64,000 nucleotides of DNA from positions 124,001 to 188,000 of the forward strand of contig CAKRHP010000002.1 of the NCBI GenBank assembly GCA_934339135.1. The letters run 5' to 3'. The notes below the pieces were generated by a model, which searched no databases, had not been told where the DNA came from, and worked only from the letters and a program-made list of their open reading frames with translations. This DNA comes from an uncultured Lachnospiraceae bacterium. GTDB taxonomy: Bacteria > Bacillota > Clostridia > Lachnospirales > Lachnospiraceae. The translations under genes and the position numbers were made by a program. Each line of letters begins with the position of its first letter. Positions within the stretch are counted from its first letter, which is position 1. Positions 45,943 to 54,898 of this stretch are shown here, in pieces.

Positions 45943-46731
45943 ATGGGAAAAGTCAAACAGATCATTAAGAATTTTACAAAGTATAATAATTTAATGTATG
46001 AGCTGGTCAAGAAGAATATCAAGTTAAAGTACCGCCGGTCTTATCTGGGTATTCTCTGGACTCTGATCGAGCCGTTGCTGACTATGATCGTTCTGACCGT
46101 TGTATTTGGTACGTTTTTTAATAAGGGAACCAAGCAGTTCCCTGTATATGTACTGACAGGACGTCTGTTATTTACCTTTTTCCAGTCAGCAACAAAGGCT
46201 GGTTTGAAATCTGTCAGTGGAAATGCCTCGATGATCAAAAAGGTTTATGTACCGAAGTATATATATGTGGTTTCATCGGTAATTTCAAACTTTTTGATCT
46301 TTTTGATCTCCTTGGTAGTTCTGGTTGGAGTGGCTGTTGTGCTAAAGGTGGAGCCGACGATCTATCTGACACAGGCATGGATCCCGTTGATCATTTTGTT
46401 TGTGATGTCATTAGGTACCAGCCTGATCTTAGCAACCTTAAGTGTATTTTTCCGGGATGTGGAATATATCTGGGGAGTTGCCTGTATGCTTGTAATGTAT
46501 GCATCTGCTATTTTCTATCCGGTGCAAAAGATCATTAAAAGTGGTAAGGGCTGGGTGTTTAACATCAATCCGGTATACATGTGTATCGCCAATTTCCGAA
46601 ATTCTGTGTTATATGGTGTACCAATGAATATGCATTATTGTGTATTGTCAGCGGGAATTGCCGTTTTACTTTTAGTGATAGGAATGGTACTTTTCTATAA
46701 GAAACAGGATGATTTCATTTTGTATCTGTAA
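45943..46731 (+). CDS. ABC-2 type polysaccharide/teichoic acid export permease (TagG/Wzm-like)
   Basis: A 262-residue membrane protein with six predicted helices. The start Y-N-N-L-M-Y-E-L-V-K-K-N-I-K-L-K-Y-R-R-S-Y-L-G-I-L-W-T-L-I-E-P is the conserved amphipathic entrance of TagG/Wzm permeases, and F-F-R-D-V-E-Y-I-W-G and L-Y-K-K-Q-D-D-F agree. It forms a 2+2 complex with the next gene's ATPase to move lipid-linked polymers across the membrane. The start at 45943 is favoured by GAGGAA four bases upstream; ATG 45931 is an alternative, and the frame is open to 45859. Confidence 0.88.
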   Translation: MGKVKQIIKNFTKYNNLMYELVKKNIKLKYRRSYLGILWTLIEPLLTMIVLTVVFGTFFNKGTKQFPVYVLTGRLLFTFFQSATKAGLKSVSGNASMIKKVYVPKYIYVVSSVISNFLIFLISLVVLVGVAVVLKVEPTIYLTQAWIPLIILFVMSLGTSLILATLSVFFRDVEYIWGVACMLVMYASAIFYPVQKIIKSGKGWVFNINPVYMCIANFRNSVLYGVPMNMHYCVLSAGIAVLLLVIGMVLFYKKQDDFILYL

Positions 46732-46799
46732 TCCGATATCATAAAAAGAATACCGGGATAGTCCGGTGGAGTTGCATTATTGCAGAAATGGAGAGTTCA

Positions 46800-47540
46800 A
46801 TGAAAAATAATGTTGCTATTAAGGTCAAAAACGTGGGGATGCGTTTTAATCTAAGTCAGGATCGAGTGGATAACCTGAAGGAGTATATGATCCGTTTTTT
46901 GAAGAGGGATCTGCATTTTAATGAATTCTGGGCTTTACGAGAGATAAATTTTGAGGTAAAAAAAGGAGAACGTCTGGGAGTGCTGGGATTAAACGGTTCC
47001 GGTAAAAGTACTCTTTTAAAGATTGTTTCCGGTGTATTAAAACCTACGACAGGTTATGTGCAGACGAAGGGAAAGCTGGCACCTCTTCTGGAACTGGGAG
47101 CCGGTTTCAGTCAGGAATATACCGGCAGAGAAAATATCTATCTGTACGGCGCGGTTCTGGGATACTCCAAGGAATTTCTGGATGAAAAGTTTGACGAGAT
47201 CGTGGACTTTTCGGAATTGGGAGAGTTCATTGATGTTCCTATTAAGAATTATTCTTCCGGTATGAAATCCCGTTTGGGATTTTCCATTGCGACGGTTGTG
47301 GAACCGGAAATTCTGATCCTGGATGAGGTATTATCCGTAGGAGATAAGAAGTTTCGGCGTAAAAGCGAGAAGAAGATCATGGACATGTTTGACAAGGGTG
47401 TAACCGTGCTTTTTGTTTCCCATTCTCTGGAGCAGGTGCAGAGAATCTGTGATCGTGCGATCATTCTGGATGGTGGTCATCTGGTGGCAAAGGGACCGGT
47501 TGACAAGGTGGCGAGAATTTATAAGAATATGACAGAATAA
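46800..47540 (+). CDS. ABC polysaccharide/teichoic acid exporter ATPase (TagH/Wzt-like)
   Basis: 246 residues. Walker A G-L-N-G-S-G-K-S-T, signature Y-S-S-G-M-K-S-R-L-G-F, Walker B I-L-I-L-D-E-V-L-S-V-G-D and switch H in F-V-S-H-S-L are complete. The L-A-P-L-L-E-L-G-A-G-F motif after the Q-loop is typical of the polymer-export subfamily. It lacks the extra C-terminal substrate-recognition domain of some Wzt proteins. GGAGAG stands just before ATG 46800. Together with TarI/TarJ it suggests a ribitol-phosphate polymer, which is an inference. Confidence 0.9.
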   Translation: MKNNVAIKVKNVGMRFNLSQDRVDNLKEYMIRFLKRDLHFNEFWALREINFEVKKGERLGVLGLNGSGKSTLLKIVSGVLKPTTGYVQTKGKLAPLLELGAGFSQEYTGRENIYLYGAVLGYSKEFLDEKFDEIVDFSELGEFIDVPIKNYSSGMKSRLGFSIATVVEPEILILDEVLSVGDKKFRRKSEKKIMDMFDKGVTVLFVSHSLEQVQRICDRAIILDGGHLVAKGPVDKVARIYKNMTE

Positions 47541-47610
47541 AACCGATTTCGGTGTGGCCACGGCTTTTATTGCTGTGGCAGCGGTTTATCAAAATAATAG
47601 GAGGAGACCG

Positions 47611-48966
47611 ATGAAAAGAAATAACAGTATAGGTAAAAGATTGTTCGTGCTGGTTCTTACTGTGGCTGTCTGTATGACTTTGTTTGAAAATTTTTCCAGG
47701 GTCAGTGCGGCATCTACATATCAGATCAAGATTAATAAGCAGCAGAACTGTGTAACGATTTACAAATTAGGTAACAACGGTAAGTATAAGCCGGTGAAAG
47801 CGATGGTATGTTCCACCGGTTATGCTACCCCTGTTGGAACATTTCCTTTGGGAGAAAAGATGCGCTGGCATACGTTGATGGGACCTTGTTATGGTCAGTA
47901 TTGCACCAGAATTCATGGAGGTGTATTATTTCATTCTGTGTGGTATTATAAGCAGACCCCTTCTTCGTTATCCTCATCTGCATATAATAAACTTGGTGTG
48001 ACAGCCTCCCACGGATGTGTTCGCCTGACTGTGGCTGATGCGAAATGGATCTATGATAATGTACCTTCCGGTTCTCCCGTTACGGTTTATAATTCATCCA
48101 ATCCTGGACCGCTTGGCAAGCCGTCTGCGATCAAGCTTCCTTCTTCCAGCACATGGGATCCAACGGATAAATGGAGCAGTGGCAATCCATGGAATAAGAA
48201 AAAGCCAAGTATTTCCGGTGCCAAGAGTCAGACGGTGCCGTATAATGGTACATATTCCGCAAAGAAAGGGATTACAGCAAAAAATACCACAGGGTACGAT
48301 GTGACATCCCGGGTGAGGGTCTCTGTTCGTTATCACGGAGAGACAGTAAAAAAAGTGAATACCAGAAAGCCGGGGGTTTATAAGGTAATCTATAAGCTAA
48401 AAGATGAGATTGGACGCAAGGTACAAAAGATTGTTAAGATTAAGGTAAGTTCCAGTCTTCCGGCACCAAAGATCAGCAATGCAAAGGATCTTTATGTGAA
48501 GTCCGCAGATCAGCTTACCAAGGGAAGAGCATTAAAGAATGTAACGATTACCCAGAAGGGGAAAGCACTTGCCCGCAAGTATATTAAAGTAATCTTTAAG
48601 AAGCAGAAAAAGGGTGTTTATAAAGTTATTTATAAAGCGCAGAATGCAAGTGAACTTACGGAGGTTTCCGTGAAGGCATATGTAGACAGCCAGGCACCGG
48701 AGATCACAGGGGTTACCGATGGAGGTACATATCCGGTAGATGCATCTGTTCATGTGAATGAGAAGTATGCAAGATCTCTGATCGGTGTATCCGATAATGT
48801 TTCTGCACTAAAGCCATCGGATGTCCATGTGAAGATCACCAAGCAGGCAGATGGAAGTTATCAGGTGGTTTATGAGGTTCAGGATCAGGCGGGTAATAAA
48901 ACGAGGGTTACGATCCATCTTACCGTATCCGCAGCGCAGCCGGCAACGGGAGCGGCAGTACAGTAA
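47611..48966 (+). CDS. L,D-transpeptidase with C-terminal Ig-like repeats
   Basis: A 451-residue secreted protein. Signal peptide (K-R-N-N-S-I-G-K-R, hydrophobic core, V-S-A-A-S near residue 33), then a YkuD domain at about 40-155 with H-G-G-V-L-F-H-S (His102, His108) and catalytic Cys136 in S-H-G-C-V-R-L. It forms 3-3 crosslinks or attaches proteins to peptidoglycan. The rest (residues ~195-440) consists of three or so beta-sandwich repeats, the last reading V-Y-E-V-Q-D-Q-A-G-N-K-T-R-V-T-I, probably wall-binding spacers. AGGAGGAG precedes ATG 47611; the longer frame has no signal-like start. Confidence 0.88.
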   Translation: MKRNNSIGKRLFVLVLTVAVCMTLFENFSRVSAASTYQIKINKQQNCVTIYKLGNNGKYKPVKAMVCSTGYATPVGTFPLGEKMRWHTLMGPCYGQYCTRIHGGVLFHSVWYYKQTPSSLSSSAYNKLGVTASHGCVRLTVADAKWIYDNVPSGSPVTVYNSSNPGPLGKPSAIKLPSSSTWDPTDKWSSGNPWNKKKPSISGAKSQTVPYNGTYSAKKGITAKNTTGYDVTSRVRVSVRYHGETVKKVNTRKPGVYKVIYKLKDEIGRKVQKIVKIKVSSSLPAPKISNAKDLYVKSADQLTKGRALKNVTITQKGKALARKYIKVIFKKQKKGVYKVIYKAQNASELTEVSVKAYVDSQAPEITGVTDGGTYPVDASVHVNEKYARSLIGVSDNVSALKPSDVHVKITKQADGSYQVVYEVQDQAGNKTRVTIHLTVSAAQPATGAAVQ

Positions 48967-49064
48967 AGAAAAGTGTTTTATGGGATTTAGAGTGAAGGAG
49001 AATGACTTCATAAAAATTTAAGAAACACATGATAAAAAGTCCGTGCAATTAGAAATGGAAAGTG

Positions 49065-49113
49065 ATATACTATCGGCGTGAGCAGGTGCTTCATCTGCCT
49101 GCCGGTAGTATAT
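49065..49113 (+). promoter_or_regulatory. long hairpin in the leader of the LtaS-like gene
   Basis: ATATACTATCGGC (49065-49077) pairs with GCCGGTAGTATAT (49101-49113), with an inner GCAGG/CCTGC option. It overlaps a weak promoter-like pair (GTGCAA 49043-49048, 17 bp, TATACT 49066-49071). A second hairpin CTGCTT/AAGCAG with TTTT lies at about 49130-49157. This looks like a regulated leader. Confidence 0.4.
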
Positions 49114-49204
49114 TTATATATGGGAAGCTGCTTGTTTCACATAGAGAAGCAGTTTTCTGAGAATTATTTTTATGAAATGAGCTTGAGATAAAGGAAGGTT
49201 TGAT

Positions 49205-51238
49205 ATGGGAGAAAAATTACTGCGGGTAAAGAAATTTTTAACTTTTTATGTTTTTTTGCCGGTGATTCTGGATATTGTCATTGAGAGCTTAAACAGAAAG
49301 TCAGTATTCTCGGCATTTTCGTATATGTTTGATAAACCATTTTTATTTATATTTAATGTGTTGATCATTATGCTGACCCTGTCAGTAGCCATGTATTTCA
49401 AAAGAGAGATATTTGTCTTGACATTGATGTCCGTGGTATGGCTTTTATTCGGTGTGATTAATTTTGTGATCCTGCATTTTCGCGTTACACCGTTTTCTGC
49501 CGTTGATTTTACACTGATCAGCAGTGCCATTAGTGTATCCGGTCATTACCTTACTGCGTTTAATGTAGTGATGATCTTTTTTGCAATCGCGATCCTGGTG
49601 ATCTCTATGATCTGTCTGTTTAAAAGGACACCTTGCTTTCAGAAAAATACCACCAAAAAGGCATATATGCTTTCAACAATGGTAATTCTGACACTAGCAG
49701 CCGGGATTGTGGTAATGCATAAGTCCAGCACCTCGGTTCAGGCACTGGCAGAGAATTATACCAATATATCTGAGGCATATGAGAACTATGGATTTGTCTA
49801 TTGCTTCACTAACAGTATTATTGATACCGGCATTAAGAAACCGGAAGATTATTCAGAGGAGTCCATGGTGCGGATCAGAGATTCCATTAAGGATAACAGT
49901 GCTGATGAGCCGGAGGTGAAGCCGGATATCGTGATGATCCAGTTGGAGTCGTTTTTCGATATCTGTGATGTGAAGGATATCAGTTTTTCAAGAGATCCAC
50001 TGCCAAACTTTCATGGTCTTCAAAAGAAATATTCCAATGGTCAGCTGACAGTGCCTACAGTAGGAGCCGGTACGGTAAATACAGAGTTTGAAGTGCTTAC
50101 CGGTATGAGTCAGCATGATTTTGGTGTCAGTGAGTATCCATACAAAACGGTATTAAAAAGCAAGACTTCCGAAAGTATCTGTAATGATCTGGCGCAGCTT
50201 GGTTATAGCAGTCATGCGGTACACAATAATACTGCTACATTCTATGGACGTAATAAAGTCTTTTCCAATCTGGGATTTGACAGTTTTACATCCGTGGAGT
50301 ATATGAATAACATCACGTTAAATCCGAATGGCTGGGCGAAGGACAATGTGATGGTAGAAGAGATTTTAAAGACGCTGGATGACAAAAAAAACAAGTCAGA
50401 TTTTACTTTTGGAATTACTGTGCAGAGTCATGGAAAGTACAATGATGTAAAGACGGATTCTAAGGATCCTGTAAAGGTATATAATGCTCCGGAGGGCAAG
50501 GAGGAGTCTTATGAGTATTATGTCAATGAGATCAATGAAGTCGATCAGATGATCGGCAAGCTGGTATATACTCTTGGAAAGAGAGAAAAACCAACAGTGC
50601 TTGTACTTTATGGAGATCATCTGCCTAGTCTTGACCTTTCTAATGAAGATTTAGAGGATGGCAGTCTGTATGAGACCCAGTATATTATCTGGAATAATTA
50701 CGGATTAAAGGAGAAAGATCAGGATCTGAAGGCATATGAGCTATATCCGGAGGTTCTTGATCAGATTGGGATTCATACAGGAATGATCACGCAGTATCAT
50801 CAGCAGGCGGATCGCAGCAGTGATTCCTATCAGACAGATCTGAAGGCACTGGAGTATGATCTTCTTTATGGAGAGAATTATATATACGATAGAGAATCAC
50901 CGTTTACAGCAACAGATCTGCAAATGGGAACTACTCCGCTGAAGCTTGCAGATGTATATCAAAAGGATGGGGAATATATTGTCCGGGGAGACAATTTTAC
51001 CCCTTACTGCAGGGTATATTTCGATGGGAAAGAGCTGGAGTCCAAGTGGGTTGATGAGCATCATCTGAAACTGAAGGAGGTGCCGGAGCGTTCGGACCGC
51101 AAGAGGGACAAAACGAAGAGTTATGAACCGGATGAGATACCGAACTCCTTTGTGGTTGAGGTTCAGAATGGTGACGGTGTAAAACTGAGCTACAGCAATA
51201 ATCTGCGCTGGAAAAATACTTCTCTGTCTGATAAATGA
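49205..51238 (+). CDS. LtaS-like sulfatase-family phosphoglycerol transferase
   Basis: 677 residues: five hydrophobic segments in residues ~12-180, then an extracellular alkaline-phosphatase-superfamily domain. Metal and catalytic residues fit LtaS: Glu248 (I-Q-L-E-S-F-F), nucleophile Thr293 (G-T-V-N-T-E-F-E-V-L-T-G), and Asp471-His472 (Y-G-D-H-L-P-S). The T-x-E-F-E-V motif is the LTA synthase signature. The last ~100 residues (P-L-K-L-A-D-V-Y onward) form a beta-rich extension not in minimal LtaS. It may polymerise or transfer glycerol-phosphate to lipid or glycan. AAAGGAAGG lies before ATG 49205. Confidence 0.88.
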   Translation: MGEKLLRVKKFLTFYVFLPVILDIVIESLNRKSVFSAFSYMFDKPFLFIFNVLIIMLTLSVAMYFKREIFVLTLMSVVWLLFGVINFVILHFRVTPFSAVDFTLISSAISVSGHYLTAFNVVMIFFAIAILVISMICLFKRTPCFQKNTTKKAYMLSTMVILTLAAGIVVMHKSSTSVQALAENYTNISEAYENYGFVYCFTNSIIDTGIKKPEDYSEESMVRIRDSIKDNSADEPEVKPDIVMIQLESFFDICDVKDISFSRDPLPNFHGLQKKYSNGQLTVPTVGAGTVNTEFEVLTGMSQHDFGVSEYPYKTVLKSKTSESICNDLAQLGYSSHAVHNNTATFYGRNKVFSNLGFDSFTSVEYMNNITLNPNGWAKDNVMVEEILKTLDDKKNKSDFTFGITVQSHGKYNDVKTDSKDPVKVYNAPEGKEESYEYYVNEINEVDQMIGKLVYTLGKREKPTVLVLYGDHLPSLDLSNEDLEDGSLYETQYIIWNNYGLKEKDQDLKAYELYPEVLDQIGIHTGMITQYHQQADRSSDSYQTDLKALEYDLLYGENYIYDRESPFTATDLQMGTTPLKLADVYQKDGEYIVRGDNFTPYCRVYFDGKELESKWVDEHHLKLKEVPERSDRKRDKTKSYEPDEIPNSFVVEVQNGDGVKLSYSNNLRWKNTSLSDK

Positions 51239-51303
51239 GAAATGGATGCAGTAGAAGGCATCGCTTAAGGGAAAATAGATCTTCTCTTGTTATAATTGAC
51301 TGG

Positions 51304-51345
51304 AAAAGTCGTGTTTTGTCGAGATGACAGACACGACTTTTTTTA
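51304..51345 (+). terminator. intrinsic terminator after the LtaS-like gene
   Basis: AAAAGTCGTG (51304-51313) pairs with CACGACTTTT around an internal GTC/GAC pairing, followed by T's to 51345. Confidence 0.8.
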
Positions 51346-51358
51346 TTTTCGCCTCTGT

Positions 51359-51391
51359 TTGACATTTTTCTCAAGGGAGCTTGCATATAAT
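51359..51391 (+). promoter_or_regulatory. spoIIGA-sigE promoter with long spacer (Spo0A-type)
   Basis: TTGACA (51359-51364) and TATAAT (51386-51391) are both perfect but 21 bp apart. B. subtilis spoIIG has the same oddity (22 bp) and depends on phosphorylated Spo0A. Two 0A-box-like heptamers in reverse sense, TTCGCCT (51348-51354) and TTTGACA (51358-51364), each one mismatch from TTCGNCA, lie 10 bp apart and overlap the -35. Confidence 0.7.
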
Positions 51392-51430
51392 TGTTTTTAG
51401 TAAATGGAAAGGAGATGACAGGATGATCAA

Positions 51431-52258
51431 ATGACATTGAGGTTTTATTGGGATATCTTCTGGCTTTTGAACTTCATCATGAACCTGTTTTTACTGGGGA
51501 TGACAGCCCTTATGAGACGAAAGTATCTCAAAAAATGGCGTCTTGTGTTGGTATCCCTTTTGGAAAGCGGTCAGATGACAGCGGTGGTTTTATGGTGGCT
51601 GCAACTGGCAAAGAGCCATAAAAGCTGTTATGAAGTTTTTTTCTGGCAGAATGGGGTACCTGGAGGGCTTATTCTGTTGGAAATCATTTTGGGGATGGAA
51701 ATGCTCCAACTTTGTTTTTGGGAGAAACAGTTTCGTGAATTATTAAAGGATCTGCTTTCTTTCCTGCAGGTAAGTGTTTTGACGGGAGGAGCATTGCTGT
51801 TATGCCGGGAATGGTTGGGAAAGCAACATACTATTGGAATATGGTCGTTGTTTGCCGGGACGGCAGGAATATGGCTGATTCTTTTTATTATGGAACGTTA
51901 TCTGCGCCAGGGAGAGAAAAGGGCCAACACTATGGATGGTGTGATCATTATGGAAAATGGAAAACGTTATCCTTTGCGGGTTATGTTGGATACCGGTAAT
52001 TGTCTTGTCAGTCCTTATAGTGGAGAACGGGTTATGATCATTGGAGAGACACTGGCACATCAGTTGGAAATTACGAAAAATCGTTCCCCACTTTTGATTC
52101 CATTTCAATCCATTGGAGGAGATGGATTGTTGTCAGCGTACCGGATTCCAAGGCTTTCTTTGCAGGATGGCTCGGAGATTCTGAATTTTCTTGCGGCCGT
52201 TAGTCCCAAATTGTCAGAAGATTCTGCAGTGCAGTTAATTATGTACGGCAGAAAATAA
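51431..52258 (+). CDS. spoIIGA: sporulation sigma-E factor-processing peptidase
   Basis: 275 residues. Five hydrophobic segments fill residues 5-155; the cytoplasmic part carries the aspartic protease motif V-M-L-D-T-G-N with Asp187 and the later A-Y-R-I-P region. It cleaves the pro-sequence from sigma-E in the mother cell after a signal from the forespore. The start is ATG 51431, in a crowded region where an ATG at 51423 opens only a three-codon frame. The sigma-E gene follows 18 bp after the stop, as in most spore formers. Confidence 0.93.
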   Translation: MTLRFYWDIFWLLNFIMNLFLLGMTALMRRKYLKKWRLVLVSLLESGQMTAVVLWWLQLAKSHKSCYEVFFWQNGVPGGLILLEIILGMEMLQLCFWEKQFRELLKDLLSFLQVSVLTGGALLLCREWLGKQHTIGIWSLFAGTAGIWLILFIMERYLRQGEKRANTMDGVIIMENGKRYPLRVMLDTGNCLVSPYSGERVMIIGETLAHQLEITKNRSPLLIPFQSIGGDGLLSAYRIPRLSLQDGSEILNFLAAVSPKLSEDSAVQLIMYGRK

Positions 52259-52276
52259 GATAGAAAGGATGAAAAA

Positions 52277-53023
52277 ATGATTAAAATAAGCATGCCAAAT
52301 AAATTTCAGCTTCGCATCATGCCGGAGCTGCGTGGATGGTTCCTACCGAAAAAGGGAGGAGAGATTCATTATATCGGGGGAGCGGAAATTCTTCCGGCTC
52401 CATTTAGCCGGGAAGAGGAAAAAAAGATACTTGGACTTTTGGGAACGAAAGAGGATCAAAATGCCCGAAGCCGTCTGATCGAACATAATCTCAGACTGGT
52501 TGTGTATATTGCCAAAAAATTTGATAATACCGGGATAGGAGTGGAGGATCTGATCTCCATTGGAACGATTGGTCTGATCAAGGCCATCAATACATTTAAC
52601 CCTCTGAAAAACATCAAGCTTGCGACGTATGCATCCCGATGTATTGAAAACGAAATATTAATGTATCTCCGAAGAAATAATAAGGTCAAAATGGAAGTAT
52701 CCATTGACGAACCGCTCAACGTGGATTGGGATGGAAATGAGCTTCTGCTTTCCGATATTCTGGGAACCGATGAAAACATTATTTCCAAAAATCTGGAGGA
52801 GGAGGTTGACCGGAAGCTCCTTCGGATGGCATTGGATAAACTGGGAGAAAGGGAAAGGATGATCATTGAGCTTCGTTTTGGATTGAACACAAAGGACGGG
52901 GTGGAAAGAACGCAGAAGGAGGTGGCAGATCTGCTGGGAATTTCTCAATCTTATATATCCCGATTGGAAAAGAAGATTATTAAAAGACTGAAAAAAGAGA
53001 TCATGCGCCTGGAACAGGTATAA
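52277..53023 (+). CDS. sigE: RNA polymerase sporulation sigma factor SigE
   Basis: 248 residues, mother-cell early sigma factor. The first ~28 residues are the pro-peptide removed by SpoIIGA. Region 2 ([40 protein letters not shown]) and region 4 ([21 protein letters not shown]) are intact. AAAGGATG precedes the ATG. Co-transcribed with spoIIGA. Confidence 0.94.
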   Translation: MIKISMPNKFQLRIMPELRGWFLPKKGGEIHYIGGAEILPAPFSREEEKKILGLLGTKEDQNARSRLIEHNLRLVVYIAKKFDNTGIGVEDLISIGTIGLIKAINTFNPLKNIKLATYASRCIENEILMYLRRNNKVKMEVSIDEPLNVDWDGNELLLSDILGTDENIISKNLEEEVDRKLLRMALDKLGERERMIIELRFGLNTKDGVERTQKEVADLLGISQSYISRLEKKIIKRLKKEIMRLEQV

Positions 53024-53129
53024 AAAAATAGGAATCGCAAATCCTACTTACATAGCCGGTAAATCATAACCGGTGGCTCACGGCAGCTCTGGCTGCACGG
53101 AAAATTCTTTCGCAGAATGGAGAACGCTC

Positions 53130-53906
53130 ATGGCAATGTATAAAGTAGAGATTTGCGGGGTAAATACATCCCAGTTACCATTGTTGACAAATGAGGAAAA
53201 GACGAAATTATTTGAGAAGATACAACAGGGAGACAAAGAGGCGAGAGAGAAATTTATCAAGGGGAATCTACGGCTGGTATTAAGTATTATCCAGAGATTT
53301 TCCGGTTCCAATGAAAATGTGGATGATCTGTTTCAGATCGGATGTATCGGGCTGATGAAGGCGATTGATAATTTTGACACCACTCTTAACGTGAAATTTA
53401 GCACCTATGCAGTACCGATGATCATTGGTGAGGTGAGAAGGTATCTTCGGGATAACAACAGCATTCGCGTCAGCAGATCCATCCGGGATACAGCATATAA
53501 AGCGATTTATATGAAAGAATCCATGATGAAGGATTCCGATAAAGAGCCTACCGTAGAGGAGCTGGCCCAAAAGCTGGAAATTCCGGCACAGGATATTGTA
53601 TTTGCATTGGATGCCATTCAAAGTCCGGTATCCCTTTACGAGCCGGTTTATGCAGAGAGTGGGGATAATCTTTATATTATGGATCAGATCAGTGATAAAA
53701 AGAATAAGGAAGAGAAATGGGTTGAGCAGATCTCATTAAAAACAGCGATTGACCGCTTAAGCCAAAGAGAACACCGGATCATTGAACTGAGATATTTTGA
53801 GGGGAAAACCCAGATGGAGGTGGCACAGGAAATACAGATTTCACAGGCACAGGTAAGCCGTTTGGAAAAAAAAGCCCTTCGTTCGATGAAAAATTATCTT
53901 GCATAG
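53130..53906 (+). CDS. sigG: RNA polymerase sporulation sigma factor SigG
   Basis: 258 residues, late forespore sigma factor. The N-terminus Y-K-V-E-I-C-G-V-N-T-S-x-L-P-x-L is diagnostic of SigG and is the anti-sigma contact region. Region 2 (D-D-L-F-Q-I-G-C-I-G-L-M-K-A-I-D-N-F-D) and region 4 (Q-M-E-V-A-Q-E-I-Q-I-S-Q-A-Q-V-S-R-L-E-K) follow. GGAGAA is five bases before ATG 53130; the frame is open from 53073 but lacks support. The 106-bp gap after sigE has AGCCGGT/ACCGGTGGCT and GGCAG/CTGCC-type inverted repeats; I could not make out a sigma-F promoter. Confidence 0.94.
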   Translation: MAMYKVEICGVNTSQLPLLTNEEKTKLFEKIQQGDKEAREKFIKGNLRLVLSIIQRFSGSNENVDDLFQIGCIGLMKAIDNFDTTLNVKFSTYAVPMIIGEVRRYLRDNNSIRVSRSIRDTAYKAIYMKESMMKDSDKEPTVEELAQKLEIPAQDIVFALDAIQSPVSLYEPVYAESGDNLYIMDQISDKKNKEEKWVEQISLKTAIDRLSQREHRIIELRYFEGKTQMEVAQEIQISQAQVSRLEKKALRSMKNYLA

Positions 53907-53961
53907 AGTTGGAAATCCTGCATATGCTTAAAGTGATCCACAGAGAAAAAGGAGTGGTTAT

Positions 53962-54228
53962 ATGCGGATGTCGGAGCTGCGGGAAAAGGAAGTGATCAAT
54001 ATCTGTGATGGGGAAAGACTTGGTAATGTCTGTGATGTGGATTTTGAGATGAAAACAGGGCGAATCTGCAATCTGATCATCCCCGGTCCCTGTAAAGTGC
54101 TAGGGATACTTGGAAGAGACCAGGAATATATTATTCCTTATGAACAGATCCAGCGGATTGGGACAGATGTGATCCTTGTGGAGGCAGAACGGGAAAAGTG
54201 TCTTAAAAAATGCCAGTGGGATGAATAA
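53962..54228 (+). CDS. YlmC/YmxH family PRC-barrel sporulation protein
   Basis: 88 residues forming one PRC-barrel domain: L-R-E-K-E-V-I-N-I-x-D-G-x-R-L-G, D-V-D-F-D/E pattern, I-P-G-P and I-P-Y-E-Q-I-Q-R-I-G-x-D-V-I-L-V. The YlmC/YmxH family is found only in spore formers and is linked to sporulation by distribution. The AAAAAGGAG site precedes ATG 53962. It is 55 bp after sigG, probably on the same transcript. Confidence 0.88.
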   Translation: MRMSELREKEVINICDGERLGNVCDVDFEMKTGRICNLIIPGPCKVLGILGRDQEYIIPYEQIQRIGTDVILVEAEREKCLKKCQWDE

Positions 54229-54299
54229 AAATATCTGCTTGCATTTTTTGTTTGTTTGAACGATAATGTTTTTAAGAACAAAAGATGGAGGTAAAAGGC

Positions 54300-54752
54300 A
54301 TGAAATGTCCGTATTGTGGGGAGGACGATACAAGAGTGATCGATTCCAGACCGGCAGATGATAATTCATCCATCCGCCGCAGGAGACAATGTGATAAATG
54401 CGGAAAGCGTTTTACAACATATGAAAAGGTTGAGGCGATTCCTTTGGTTGTTATCAAAAAGGATCAGAGCCGGGAAAGCTATGACAGGACAAAGATAGAG
54501 AGTGGTGTATTTCGTTCCTGCCATAAGCGTGCCGTATCCATCGATCAGATGAATGCGCTGGTTGACCAGGTGGAGGCCGAGATCTTTAATCAGGAAAAGA
54601 GAGAGATTCCCAGCAGCTATATTGGTGAGCTTGTTATGGATCATCTGGAAAAGCTGGATCCGGTTGCATATGTGAGATTTGCTTCCGTATATCGTGAGTT
54701 TAAGGATGTCAGTATCTTTATGGATGAGATTAAAAAAATGCTCAATAAATAG
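54300..54752 (+). CDS. nrdR: transcriptional repressor NrdR
   Basis: 150 residues: N-terminal zinc ribbon (Cys3, Cys6, Cys31, Cys34; M-K-C-P-Y-C and Q-C-D-K-C-G-K-R-F-T-T-Y-E), then an ATP-cone domain (V-I-K-K-D-Q-S-R-E-S-Y-D). It senses (d)ATP and represses ribonucleotide reductase genes via NrdR boxes. Start 54300 has GGAGG 8 bp upstream; the ATG at 54285 would put that site inside the gene. No nrd genes are in the window. Confidence 0.95.
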   Translation: MKCPYCGEDDTRVIDSRPADDNSSIRRRRQCDKCGKRFTTYEKVEAIPLVVIKKDQSRESYDRTKIESGVFRSCHKRAVSIDQMNALVDQVEAEIFNQEKREIPSSYIGELVMDHLEKLDPVAYVRFASVYREFKDVSIFMDEIKKMLNK

Positions 54753-54758
54753 TGGGGA

Positions 54759-54787
54759 TTGTTTTTTGATCACAGCAGTGTTATAAT
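54759..54787 (+). promoter_or_regulatory. promoter-like sequence directly before a terminator
   Basis: TTGTTT (54759-54764), 17 bp, TATAAT (54782-54787). A transcript starting near 54794 would run straight into the hairpin at 54797. Confidence 0.45.
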
Positions 54788-54796
54788 GCTGAAAAT

Positions 54797-54842
54797 GACA
54801 GGCAGGTTTTCGACTGATATGTCGTGAAGCCTGTCTTTTTCT
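54797..54842 (+). terminator. intrinsic terminator after nrdR
   Basis: GACAGGC (54797-54803) pairs with GCCTGTC (54829-54835), with an inner TTTTCGAC/GTCGTGAA pairing, then T's to about 54842. It separates the sporulation/nrdR unit from comM. Confidence 0.75.
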
Positions 54843-54898
54843 TTTCGAAAGTATATATTGAGGGGAAGCTTCTTTTGCTGTAGGCGAAAGGAGTCAAT

